A stretch of DNA of 64,000 nt from Lepidurus packardi (taxonomy: Eukaryota > Arthropoda > Branchiopoda > Notostraca > Triopsidae), in the NCBI GenBank assembly GCA_023053545.1, contig JAKZAN010000004.1, positions 6,572,001-6,636,000 of the forward strand. The letters are read 5' to 3'. This document shows, one piece after another, positions 39,025 through 49,579 of the stretch. Each line of letters opens with the position of its first letter. The stretch's first letter is position 1. Below the pieces are notes generated by a model. The model searched no databases. It was not told the DNA's origin and saw nothing but the letters and a program-made list of their open reading frames with translations. The position numbers and the translations under genes are program-made.

Positions 39025-42000
39025 ATGCAGGGTCTTGGTCCTGTGGATTGCGAGAAATTTGATTTAGTGGTACGACAAAAAGCCAGAGTTCGCAACTCGG
39101 TGATTATCACCAATGAGAAATATCAGAAGATTCTTGCCGAATTGCATAAACAAAAAGAAGGGGCGACGTTAAGTAATGAAATAAGTAGAAAATTTATTTT
39201 GCAAACTGACGAAAGCGGTGAGGAATACGTTGCGTGCTTTACTGAGCCGTCCCAAAGTATGGCAAAAGGGTACGCGCGTCAACCTTTCAAGCGCGTCGTC
39301 CGGGCTGAAGAAATGTACGATTACATCAAGAAGGTGCACGAAAATGACACGAATCATACGTCACCTAGGGCGGCGTTTCATTATGTAAGTTAATTAAGCA
39401 ATATATCAAGCTTACCATACTATAACATTGTTTTAGGTGCAAGCGTATTACTATGGAGTAACCCGTTTTTTAGTTGAAGAATATACCCAAATGTGCCCGT
39501 ACTGTGCAACCAAAAAAGTCCAAACAAATGCAACTCCCATGAGGCACGTGGTTGCCAGTGATGTCATGTCACAAGGACAGGTAAGTGGTCCTGAGAAGAT
39601 ACGGGGAAAAGCTTACAGATTTTATTTTTTCTTTGGTAGCTCGATCTGGTCCTTCTGCCGAAGAAGTCGGTTGTCGACGGGTATCGCTACATAGCCCAGT
39701 ATGTAGACTTGGCGTCCCGTTTCCATATTCTATGGCCAATGCGCAAAAAAAATGGGACGGAAACCTATGAAGGCTTACTGAGATACGTGTTCAGCGTGTT
39801 TGGACCCCCAAAAAGGCTCCAGACAGATAATGGAACTGAATTTCGGGATCAAGTAATACTGTTAACATGAACATGAACGGATACTAAAGGAAGATTAATA
39901 TTATTTCACAGGCGTTGGCAGCGGGCTTAAGTAATTGGCCCATACAACATATCTTTGGAAGGGTACGACATCCCCAAAGCCAAGGAGTAGTTGAGCGGGC
40001 CAACGCTGAGCTGAAGAAATTGCTTCGTAACCGCACGCTGACCGACAAGCAACAAAGAACCTGGCTCTACTGGCTGCCAGTAGTTCAGTGTAATATTCTT
40101 TTGATTAAACAATGAGGGATTTGGGTTTGTAATGGAATAATGTTGTATTTTATTTTCAGATCAAATGAATACGAGAAGATCACAACCCATTGGCCAACTA
40201 TCTTCATTCGCGGTCATGTTTGGGAAAGCTCCGGTACCTTATGGAAGACCGGAACTAAACCCAACACCAGCTGCTGATTATACCACTACGGAACTGCCAT
40301 TGGGTCCTGATTCAGAAGATAGCGAGGAAGACGGATCAGAACCTCTTCCTACTCTGTCAGCGGACTTCATTTTTCTAGATACCCTTGATGCTGTAAGTTT
40401 CTTCCAATGATGATGTTGTTCCTTCCAATGTTCCTGAGCTATCACTTGAAAAATTATCTGTTTCGACTCAGGAATTGGAACCTGAAGAGGACCCTTTTGC
40501 GCTAGCTTCCACGTCAACTGCCAATCCGGTCATCGAAGCCTACTGCGGTGGAGATGTGGTATGCCTGAAATCGCCGACTCAGGAGTTAATGGAACCTGAA
40601 GAGGACCCTTTTGCGCTAGCTTCCACGTCAACTGCCAATCCGGTCATCGAAGCCTACTGCGGTAGAAGTGGTGTGATCTGCACGGATGTTGAAGTCGCTG
40701 AAACGGACTCAGAGGTACTACCTGCGTGCACTTTTCCACCAAGAAAACAAAATTACTGCCATGGTTCATCATATTTAATTTTTTTATGTATTTTTATTTT
40801 AGCTTGACGGTGTTGCACCACTAAACGAGGATCGTCTGGCCATCTTCCGCTTTGTCCGCAGCCAAGCGGCAGCAGCATTATCCCATAGCCATGAAACTAT
40901 GAATCAAAAGGCTGGGTTAAATCCGTGCAAACGCACAACCAAGCTAGAAGTAGGGAACCACGTTACCGTGTTAATTCCCACCAAAGACCGGACAAGCTTG
41001 GAGAGCAGCCGCCTTCCAGGTATAGTCATCAGAGTGAGCGGTGATACATACCGAACCTACACCGTCCAGTCGTTCCACGGGGTACTTCGGGAGTCATATA
41101 CGGAAAATCACTTAGAGCTTTATGAACAGAAATTTAAGCAACTCTACCATTGTAAAAGTTACGAAGTTATACCGCTAAGGACGGCGGTTCGACTTTTTTA
41201 CGGCGGTAAAAGCAAAGTAGACATTTGCGAGTGTAAAAGTGATTGTGAAACTAAGCGGTGCAGGTGTAACCGAACGTTAAAAAATTGCACATCGGCTTGT
41301 CATGGTGGAAGGTACTGCCAAAACCAGGCGCTTTCTGAAACAAGTATGGCAGTTACACAATTATACTTTCAAGCTCTGAGGTTTAAAGTAAACGAAGTGA
41401 TCGGCTCCGCATATAACCTTGCTGGTAATTTCTTCACTTTGTTTTGGGGCGAAGAGGGTAAGGTTTTGTTTTTCTTTTAGGAGATGTGAACTCTGACGAT
41501 TCGAACGACTATTGCAAACCTGAATATCACGAACCGTACAGATCCATTCCGGTAGATGAAATGCAGGTGTTGTCGGAGCAAGGACTACAATATCGTTTGA
41601 AAGTCTCTGAAGACCATTTTTGGGATCAAGCTGGTAAGCACATAAATTATTTAAGAGAGATACAAGGCTTAAAGTCCCGACTTATTTATTTATGATCCAG
41701 ATGCGACTTCTTGTAGCTGCCGTAAGATGTGTTTGAAAAAATTTTGCAAGTGCATGCAGGCCTCACGGAGATGTACCGAACTTTGCCATGGCGAACAAGC
41801 TTGCAACAATGCCGAAGCACGAGAATTAAGTGAGTTGCAAATGAATATAACAATGTCAAACTTATTCTGCGGTACAGAACATCAAGCAAAAAAATCTTCG
41901 AATGGGTGTGACTGCATTGAAGGCTGCGATGTGGCAGAAGATTGTTCCTGTCGAGCATTCTGTGATATGGAATGCACTTGCAGCAAGAACTGTTCAAAAA

Positions 42001-43802
42001 GTAAATCAATTTTGTGAATATATCATTTAATCCCGTTCCATACAACAATATATAATTACATGTAGGGAAAGGCCTCCCAACCCAGAATAACCGAATCATG
42101 TGTGACTGCACGGAGTCATGTATAAACAGTAAGGAATGTGAATGCAAGAAGGCTGACATTCCGTGTTGGTCGGCTTTGTGCCATAACGGAAGGACTTGTG
42201 ATCTTATCGATGAGAACATGGGTAAGTTTATTACCATACTGCTGCAAAGAAAAACGCGAAGATGACTACTCTAATTATTCAAAACAGAAACACAAGCGGG
42301 ACCACTCGATGACCAGTCAGCGATTCAGTCCGCTGAACCACAATTCACTGATGCAGACATGGGTACGCATTTTGATTCTTCCTCCTAAATTGCTGATTGA
42401 TTTTTACTTTTCAATCATTTAAGCAGTCAACGAGGAGGCTATCCCTATGGAAGACGAACCACAGCCCTTAACTGAGGATGATTTATTTAAAAAATTCAAC
42501 TGCCAATGCAAAGATAATTATTGCGCACCAAAATTCTGTCCTTGTCGAACGACCGTTAATTTGCTGGATCCAACTGACCTCTCCCGTACAATAAAATCTC
42601 TTCGATGCAGCACGACATGTCATAGAGGACGATTATGTTCAAACCAAGTTGTACGAAAAGGTAATTTTATTGAAGAATTCAAACTTACCCGATTAAGATT
42701 TAATTACTTTTTGCTCGACAGTTACTAATAAGTTGGAGACGCTTTTTCATTCCACGAAACTCAAGCATTTACGCACGGTGCTACCGTCGTTATATGCTGC
42801 ATATGCATGGATTCAGGCAAACATGCATCACTTTGAGGAGCATGTTACCATCCCCTACGTAAGGTATTCAATGGCACAAATTCCTCACCCTAAAATTCCT
42901 TTTATAGTTGGAACAAAAATGGAAATTAAACAATAAAATGGAAAAGCGTATTAAGGAAACGGGGGCCTTGGATTACCCCACTGTAATCCTGGATCGTGAT
43001 TTGGATGATTACTGGTACCGCTATAGAATTATTGCTCACACCCCCGATGATTTAGAAATTCTGCGCGATGCAAAGATCTGTCTTCTTTGGGCTTCCAATG
43101 CTGTGACAATTGAAGCTTCGACTAACCGAAGTCCATACAAATTGCTCGAGTATCAGGTAGAAAACAAGACATCTCTGCTATAACCTAACCTAAACCATTA
43201 CTTTTCGGCAGCTAGCGATGGATTCCAAATCTAAGGCTGGGAAGCAGCAGTCGTCTCATGCTACTACTGTCCTAAATTGGGCCGTAACACAAAAGGAACA
43301 AGGCAATCGCACAACGGTACGTGCGACCAGTTTTAAACATCCTTCGGTTCCGGCGTCGAGAAAATTGCGAGCCGGACCACTAAAGTTTGAAAACATGCTG
43401 CCTACAGAAAAGACGCACTTAGTGTTATCGTGGCTTCTGAAGGAATCGAGTCTGGACAAAGGAATTAAAAAACTAGAAAAGGCCGACAATAGCGATCTAA
43501 AATTAGATTCCCGGGCTATCTCGGATGGAGTTCTTGACCAGCGGGTTAACAAAGAATTTAACCGAGTATATACGTACCTCACACCGCAAGCCAAGATTAC
43601 CGTAAAAAAGTTCATCGCAGAAAAGCGCGGGAAAAAGCTATTTTGCTGTCCTGCATGCAGTCTACCGGCGAAAAACAAAACTGTACAGTGTGACCGATGC
43701 TTGTCATGGTTTCATTACCTTTGTGCAACGAATTTTCACATGGCGGAGCACAAGGATAAAGACTGGTTTTGTGGAACTTGTGGAAACAGCGACGAAAGCT
43801 AA
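39025..43802 (+). CDS. Integrase-CXC-PHD transposase
   Basis: Fifteen exons: 39025-39384, 39437-39580, 39640-39852, 39912-40089, 40160-40392, 40472-40714, 40803-41343, 41481-41633, 41701-42000, 42066-42221, 42288-42362, 42427-42660, 42722-42858, 42908-43156 and 43212-43802. All junctions are GT-AG, the phases agree, there is no stop, and the length is about 1268 residues. Order: H2C2 finger (VHENDTNH ... CPYC); DD35E core with D in LDLVLLPKK, D in LQTDNGTEF and E in VVERANAEL, exactly 35 residues after the second D; a duplicated acidic segment; a VGNHVTVLIP C-terminal integrase-like domain; CXC clusters (CECKSDCETKRCRCN, CSCRKMCLKKFCKC, CDCIEGCDVAEDCSCR, CDCTESCINSKECECK, CQCKDNYCAPKFCPCR), several ending in a CH(N/R/G)GR-type C; a helical segment; and a C4HC3 PHD finger (CPAC, CDRC, HYLC, CGTC). 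Family: Ginger / KRBA2-SCAND3-like. It should cut and paste the element. Confidence 0.88.
40472..40680 (+). repeat. 114-bp tandem duplication inside transposase exon 6
   Basis: The segment beginning CCTGAAGAGGACCC recurs at 40481 and 40595, giving two in-frame copies of a 38-residue acidic stretch with EPEEDPFALASTSTANPVIE in each. The copies are nearly identical in DNA, so the duplication is recent. The segment sits between the integrase core and the C-terminal integrase-like domain and is probably a flexible linker. Confidence 0.9.
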
Positions 43803-44288
43803 ATTTTGAAAAGCCGACAATGTTTGCACTGTGTGACCTCAAATCAGAACGACGATGGTTGAGTGCTGGGATGCGACGATGGTTGCTGGGGGACGGAAGA
43901 ACCGATATAGCATTGCTTTCCAACCCTTTCGGACCGTATCTTTCCAAGCCTTTCGAAGGCAAAACCTTCGGAAAACGTGTAAAATTTGTGTTGTCAGGAG
44001 GTAACGAAAAGAGTAAATAAACGGAAAATTTATTTCGGAAAAGGAGCTGCGTAAATTGTTAAAACATTTCACCGAACAGACAAGATAGATGAAAACAAGG
44101 TTAACTTATGTATTCAAAGTTTTTAGACATAAAAATTGAGAAAAATCACAAAATATGATAAAAGCACAATAAAAACCATTGAAAAAATCAAAAGCATACA
44201 ATGTCCGATTAAACTACAAATCGTAAACTGGATTACAAAAACCGGAAACACAAAAGCATGAAGAGGATCAAAAGCATGAGTAATTTTC

Positions 44289-44795
44289 CTATACTATTTC
44301 ATTCCGTCGATTACGCCGTCGTTTACTATAACGACAAATCATTAGGATAAAGTTTTGTAATTAAAGCATTTCAGAGCGTACCAGTAAACCATAACTCCAA
44401 GTACGCAAATTACACAAACTGCAAGAACGACGAGGCTTGTAGCCACTCGAATGTAGGTACTTTCATCTAAAGAATCGAATTTAGCATATTCTATTAAAAG
44501 AAAATGTATTACTACCGCAATGCTCAATACGAGCATAGTAGGGTGCCAGCGGGTGCCCCGTATCTTCGTTGAAACAGACGATGTCCCCGTCGTTGGGTCC
44601 AACCATGAAGGCACAGTCGCCATCACCAAGACACTCTTCACAATTATCAATTAAATTGCATTTTCCTGTAAGAAAAGAAAAAACGAAATTGGTAGCAAAC
44701 GCCTTCACAGGAGATGGGAGGATATACCTTCCATGGTAAACAAGCTTCGCGCTCTTAGTAAGACCACAGTAAAATGAGAAGTGGAATACGGTCAT
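44289..44795 (-). CDS. Small PSI-like membrane protein (right, mirrored copy)
   Basis: Exact mirror of the left-arm gene, on the minus strand: exons 44516-44795 (or a later start), 44382-44466 and 44289-44325. The reading frame, splice sites, transmembrane helix and Arg-rich tail are all preserved, with no difference seen from the left copy. Both copies point inward, toward the transposase gene. Because both are intact and identical, either the duplication is very recent or gene conversion between the arms keeps them alike. Confidence 0.55.
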
Positions 44796-45239
44796 CCCAA
44801 GTACTTATATTGAATATATAGACTGTACTTATATTGTTATATTCCGACCAATAGGGGAAATCCTTGTCCTTAAATGCACTGCGCACTCTTCACATTTACG
44901 AATCCCCTTAACTTCCCTTCCCTTTACATCACATATACGAATATTATATTTTCAATTTCGATGCTAAGCATTTATTTGCTTTGTCTGCTACATAAGTTCA
45001 AATGAAATTTTAATAAATATAGGCATTCCATTTAGTGAACATACCCGAGTGAACCAAACTTTTGAAAATATACACACATTTGGTATATATTGCACCATTA
45101 TATTAAAAAAAGACATTTGCAGGCAATTCTTGAACATAGGGCAACCGATAGAGTTCAAAGTTGGGAACCTGAGTTCGGTATTGTGTAGAAAAAGCCCTTT
45201 CTCATAGCATGTTCACAGCACAAAGATAAACCACTTAAT

Positions 45240-46010
45240 TTATTACATCAACAGGTTAAGTGTGCTATTAAATCTTATAAAAACTCTCTCAAAATAGGAC
45301 GCTTATGGGGATTTCTTGAACTTGGGCTCCCCGAGTTCGAACTCGGGTTACCCGAGTTCGAACTTGGGGAGCCCAAGTTCAGTATTGCGTAGAGAAAGGA
45401 CTATTCACAGCTAGTTCACGACAAAAAGATAAACCACTTAGTTTATTACATCAACAGGTTAAGTGTGCTATTAAATCTTATAAAAACTCTCTCAAAATAG
45501 GACGCTTATGGGGATTTCTTGAACTTGGGCTCCCCGAGTTCGAACTCGGGTTACCCGAGTTCGAACTTGGGGAGCCCAAGTTCAGTATTGCGTAGAGAAA
45601 GGACTATTCACAGCTAGTTCACGACAAAAAGATAAACCACTTAATTTATTACATCAATAAGCTTATTATTTTATACAATTTTACGAAAGGTCTCTCAAAC
45701 TTTTTAAAATCATAAGCAAGATTTTTATTCAATCAAATTTTACAATATTGTCTCAATTCTTGAACAATATAGGGCTATTACCGATAGAGTTCTAACTTTT
45801 GGGAACCCGAGTTCGGTATTGTGTAGAAAAAGCCCCTTCTCATAGCATGTTCACAGCACAAAGATAAACCACTTAATTTATTACATCAACAGGTTAAGTA
45901 TGCTATTAAATCTTATAAAAACTCTCTCAAAATAGGACGCTTATGGGGATTTCTTGAACTTGGGCTCCCCGAGTTCGAACTCGGGTTACCCGAGTTCGAA
46001 CTTGGGGAAC
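45240..46010 (-). repeat. 203-bp tandem units with TTCGAA palindromes, right array
   Basis: Mirrored landmarks occur at about 45252, 45455 and 45885, with the variant unit at about 45650. The palindrome blocks near 45318-45380, 45522-45584 and 45955-46012 each contain two AGTTCGAACT motifs. One central unit is missing compared with the left array. Confidence 0.9.
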
Positions 46011-46043
46011 CTAAGTACGGTATTGTGTAGAAAAAGCCCTTTC

Positions 46044-47862
46044 TCTGCGCAAAACAACAGAACGCAAATCAAACATCTGACCTTCACAGACAGTCGCCAA
46101 CGTAGCATAGAGAAACTCGACACCGCAATGCTAAAATTCATCAAAGAAATGCAAACAAAACGAAACGACGAAAATAGACAAATCAAAATTGAACTGGACG
46201 CCATTAACAGTACCTTGAGACACCTAACATTGAGATACCTAAGAGACACTAATGAAGGCCATTTCATACGAAGATTCAACCCCCAACTTAATTCCGAGGA
46301 AAAAACGGGGAATCCTTAACGGTGGAGGTGAAGTCTTGCGCTGGCTTTTTGGCACCCTTAGCAGCAAAGATCTAGAAGACATTAACCGAAAATTCAGCAG
46401 GATAACAAAGGACAATAGAATGCTGTATCATTTAGAAGAACAACAGGCTACATTACTAAACGGCACGTACCTGCAGGTCCGGAAAAATGTGGACGCTATT
46501 TCAAAAATTACGAAAGCAGTGAGTAGCCTTGCCAGTAGTGTTGAAGACCTCGAAGCTGTGATTTCAGAATTTGGAGATTTTTATGCGTTTACGTGGAATT
46601 TTGCTCGAAAATTGGACAACGCTTATCATACCCTTGGTACCATTATACTTTGGTTACACCAAAACGTTAATAACATGAACACGGGCTTGTCAACAATAGC
46701 GTCAGGACGACTTTCACCAAACATAATTCCTCCAACAGAGCTATGGCAAATTCTTCAAGAAGTAAGCCGCTACCTATCCCGCAACTGGGTCGTAACAAAG
46801 GCGGCAGAACCAGGGAACATGTGGACCCATTATCAGGAATTCCGGGTGCGTTCAGCAGCAACACTCCAAGGCACACTGAAAATCTTCGTGGACATACCAC
46901 TACAAGATTTAAGTACTACACTTGATCTATATCAACTAATAGCTCTACCGACTTTTTTACCTGGAGGGAATTTCTCAGTTGACACAATACGATTATCTCG
47001 GCTTAACAAGCGACAGACAGTCGTATGTTGAATTTACTTCCTCAGAATTGGCAGAAACTTGTACAACAGGATCAGCGAAGATTTGCTCCACCAGTAAAGC
47101 CCTCAAGCGTGGCATCCATGGGCGCTCTTGCTTGTATGCTGCGTTCTTTAATGATACTGTCTTGATTGCGGAATTGTGCAAAAAGACAGTCCGAATAGAC
47201 GGCAGGCCATGGTGTCATTACCTTGGGAAAAACAAATGGATCTATTCAATACCTCAACCAATGCAACTTACAATATCTTGCCCAGAAGAACGACGTCCAG
47301 AAGCCTACAGCAAGAGTTCCAGTGTCCAGCTAAATGATGTGGGCATCTTAGAACTACCGGATGGCTGCTCAGCTCACTCCGGGTGGTGGACCTTTCCGGC
47401 AAACTTGGAAAAACTTAATAATTATACAATCCACACCAGCACTATAGACGTAAAAAATATCTTTTCCGATTTAGATTTTAACTTACCATATCCTGTTGTG
47501 CAACTCCCAAAACCAAATCATCAAGGATTAACGCAAATTACCAAAGACATTTTGGAAGACCTACAGAAAAAAGTACATTAGACCCAAATTGGGAAATCAG
47601 ATACAAGTTGTTCGAAAAAGCAGTTCAAGATTCAAAACCTATTTTTAATAATCTGAGTGACGAAATTTCGTATGTCTGTCTGACCCAAAGCTTCTTGACC
47701 CAATTTTTACTATACTGTTGGGCTGTTGTGATTACTGCCGCCACAGTATTTGCCCTCCCTGCCATCATCTATATGTTTTTGAGGCTTAGATGGCTGACAA
47801 GAAAACAAATTGAACTACTTCGTCTCTGGCAAGCTTACTTGATGTTGATGATAAATAAGTAG
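46044..47862 (+). pseudogene. Envelope fusion glycoprotein-like gene (baculovirus F / errantivirus Env type), frame-broken
   Basis: Relic of a class I-like membrane fusion protein gene, as found in insect errantiviruses and as host-captured F-like genes. Visible parts in order: a Lys/Arg-rich helical segment (46044-46270); a furin-type RKKR site followed by a Gly-rich hydrophobic stretch in fusion-peptide position (about 46290-46350); long heptad-rich helices; a Cys-containing ectodomain (46979-47581); and a transmembrane helix near the C-terminus (about 47690-47785) with a short basic tail. The gene is broken: the frame changes near 46270, near 46985-47030 and at an A-run near 47570. The N-terminal signal region is missing at the right-arm junction. 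No gag, pol or LTR lies beside it. It may be a captured passenger or a remnant of another element. Confidence 0.7.
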
Positions 47863-48329
47863 GGTATAGTGAATTATAAATTCCAACTTGTAATTCAATA
47901 TTATTATTATAATAACCATACCTGGATATCCAACTTCTGCATGCTATACGTTTGAGCTACTGTTATTATATGAGTGAACATTAGTTGCCAACAAACTTTT
48001 CAAGTACTGTACCCCAAAAACAATAATAAAAATAATGATACATATAAATTGAGGAGTGACAAGCACAACTCTACTCTTTAGTGATGAAAGTCGACACAAG
48101 TGGCGTAAACTGCAATTCTAAGTAGCCCCTCCTACATGCAACGCCTCCAAGTAAAGTAGTCTACACTCCACTGTAAACAAAACTTGTCATGTAAACTTCG
48201 AAGATAAATATTTAAATAAGTTGTGAAATTACTGCCAAGGTAATAATGCCAAATTAAAGATAACTAAAGCAGTAAACTGTATTGTTAATTTCACTTGCAA
48301 AAACTGTGTAGGTGTGGAGAACTTTAGTG
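47863..48329. other. AT-rich spacer between env-like relic and right end
   Basis: About 470 bases of AT-rich sequence with no reading frame of note. Any polyadenylation signal for the env-like relic would lie here. Confidence 0.6.
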
Positions 48330-48391
48330 TCAAATATTGCTACCCGAGTTCGAACTTGGGTTACCCGAGTTCGAACTCGGGTAGAGGCTCT
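48330..48391 (+). repeat. Right subterminal TTCGAA palindromes
   Basis: Two AGTTCGAACT-type motifs flank a central GGGTTACCC, matching the palindromes in the 203-bp units. They lie directly inside the right terminal repeat, and so tie the outer ends to the internal arrays. Confidence 0.85.
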
Positions 48392-48406
48392 ACTTGGGTC
48401 GCAACA
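48392..48406 (-). repeat. Right terminal inverted repeat
   Basis: ACTTGGGTCGCAACA, the exact inverse of the left terminus, followed by the CAAC duplication at 48407-48410. Confidence 0.8.
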
Positions 48407-48587
48407 CAACTAAGGAAGTGACTTTGTGTGAACTGAATTGTATTGGAACCTCAGAACGCGTTACAAGAAATTTAAAATGGAATCCAGAACACCGCGGCGA
48501 TCCACGCGTGGTTAGGATGAGACTTAATGGCCATACCTGCAAATATATGATTGAGTCTTATTGTTGTATAAAAAAAATATGGAAATG

Positions 48588-49070
<483 letters not shown>

Positions 49071-49579
49071 GGTTAAAGTTTTGGTAGCCGCAAGATCGTG
49101 AAATGATTCCTTCATGAACAGTAAACAGTTCCTGTTATCGATAGTAGTGCCGAAATCGATAGTGGTTTCCAAAAGAGAGTATGATAACTAAACGATTCAT
49201 ACATATAAATACAAATTTGAATCGATATATTAGTACAATAAATTACGTAAAGATAACCTAAGAAATAAATTTAAAGTTTCTTTCTTGAATACAACAGAAT
49301 ATGAATAATCTTTATAAATTACTTATTATCGCTATATTTGCAGTCTAGTCGATTACGATAGCAGTAACAAACGATTTTGAAACAGCGCGTCCCTTTCTGG
49401 CTAGCTTGAGGCGACTTCCCAAAGCGTCCTCCTACATAGCGTTTGCAAGCGGAAGGTCACGCTTTGTCTGTATTTACGTGGACGTACTGGTTCGATTTCT
49501 CGCATTTCTGTTTTGTGAACAACCGAGTGAAGAGAAATAATTTTTCTTGGTGGAAAAAGAAAACAAACAAGTTTGTAAC
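49071..49579. promoter_or_regulatory. Shared upstream region of Rbx1 and tetraspanin 1
   Basis: The two start codons face away from each other across about 510 bases, so this interval must hold both promoters. It is AT-rich in the middle, and no TATA box can be assigned with confidence. Confidence 0.5.

Larger units (their letters stand above)
43774..46045 (-). repeat. Right long inverted arm
   Basis: Inverted near-identical copy of the left arm. Its inner edge begins inside the last 29 bases of the transposase gene, so the final residues (GNSDES) are encoded by the repeat. The right array lacks one 203-bp unit present on the left. The outer edge fades at about 46045, where the envelope-like sequence begins. 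Confidence 0.93.
35576..48406 (+). mobile_element. 12.8-kb integrase-type DNA transposon with internal long inverted repeats
   Basis: Both ends carry TGTTGCGACCCAAGT in inverted orientation, in TG...CA form as in Gypsy LTRs and Ginger transposons, flanked by CAAC duplications. In order the element holds: a left end with imperfect TTCGA palindromes, a left long inverted arm (about 36320-38778), the transposase gene (39025-43802), a right arm (43774 to about 46045), an envelope-like pseudogene (about 46044-47862) and a right end with two TTCGAA palindromes. The intact transposase, clear duplication and near-identical arms suggest a young insertion. The alternative is nested elements, with an inner transposon bounded by the long arms inside a larger env-bearing one. 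The shared palindromes and clean outer duplication favour a single mobile unit. Confidence 0.75.

Noticed and set aside
41686-42237. A 183-residue minus-strand frame opposite the CXC exons
   Set aside because: Antisense shadow of Cys-rich coding sequence with no recognisable domain and no matching splice sites.
43256-43678. A 140-residue minus-strand frame opposite the PHD exon
   Set aside because: Shadow of the transposase last exon; the opposite strand carries a clear C4HC3 finger.
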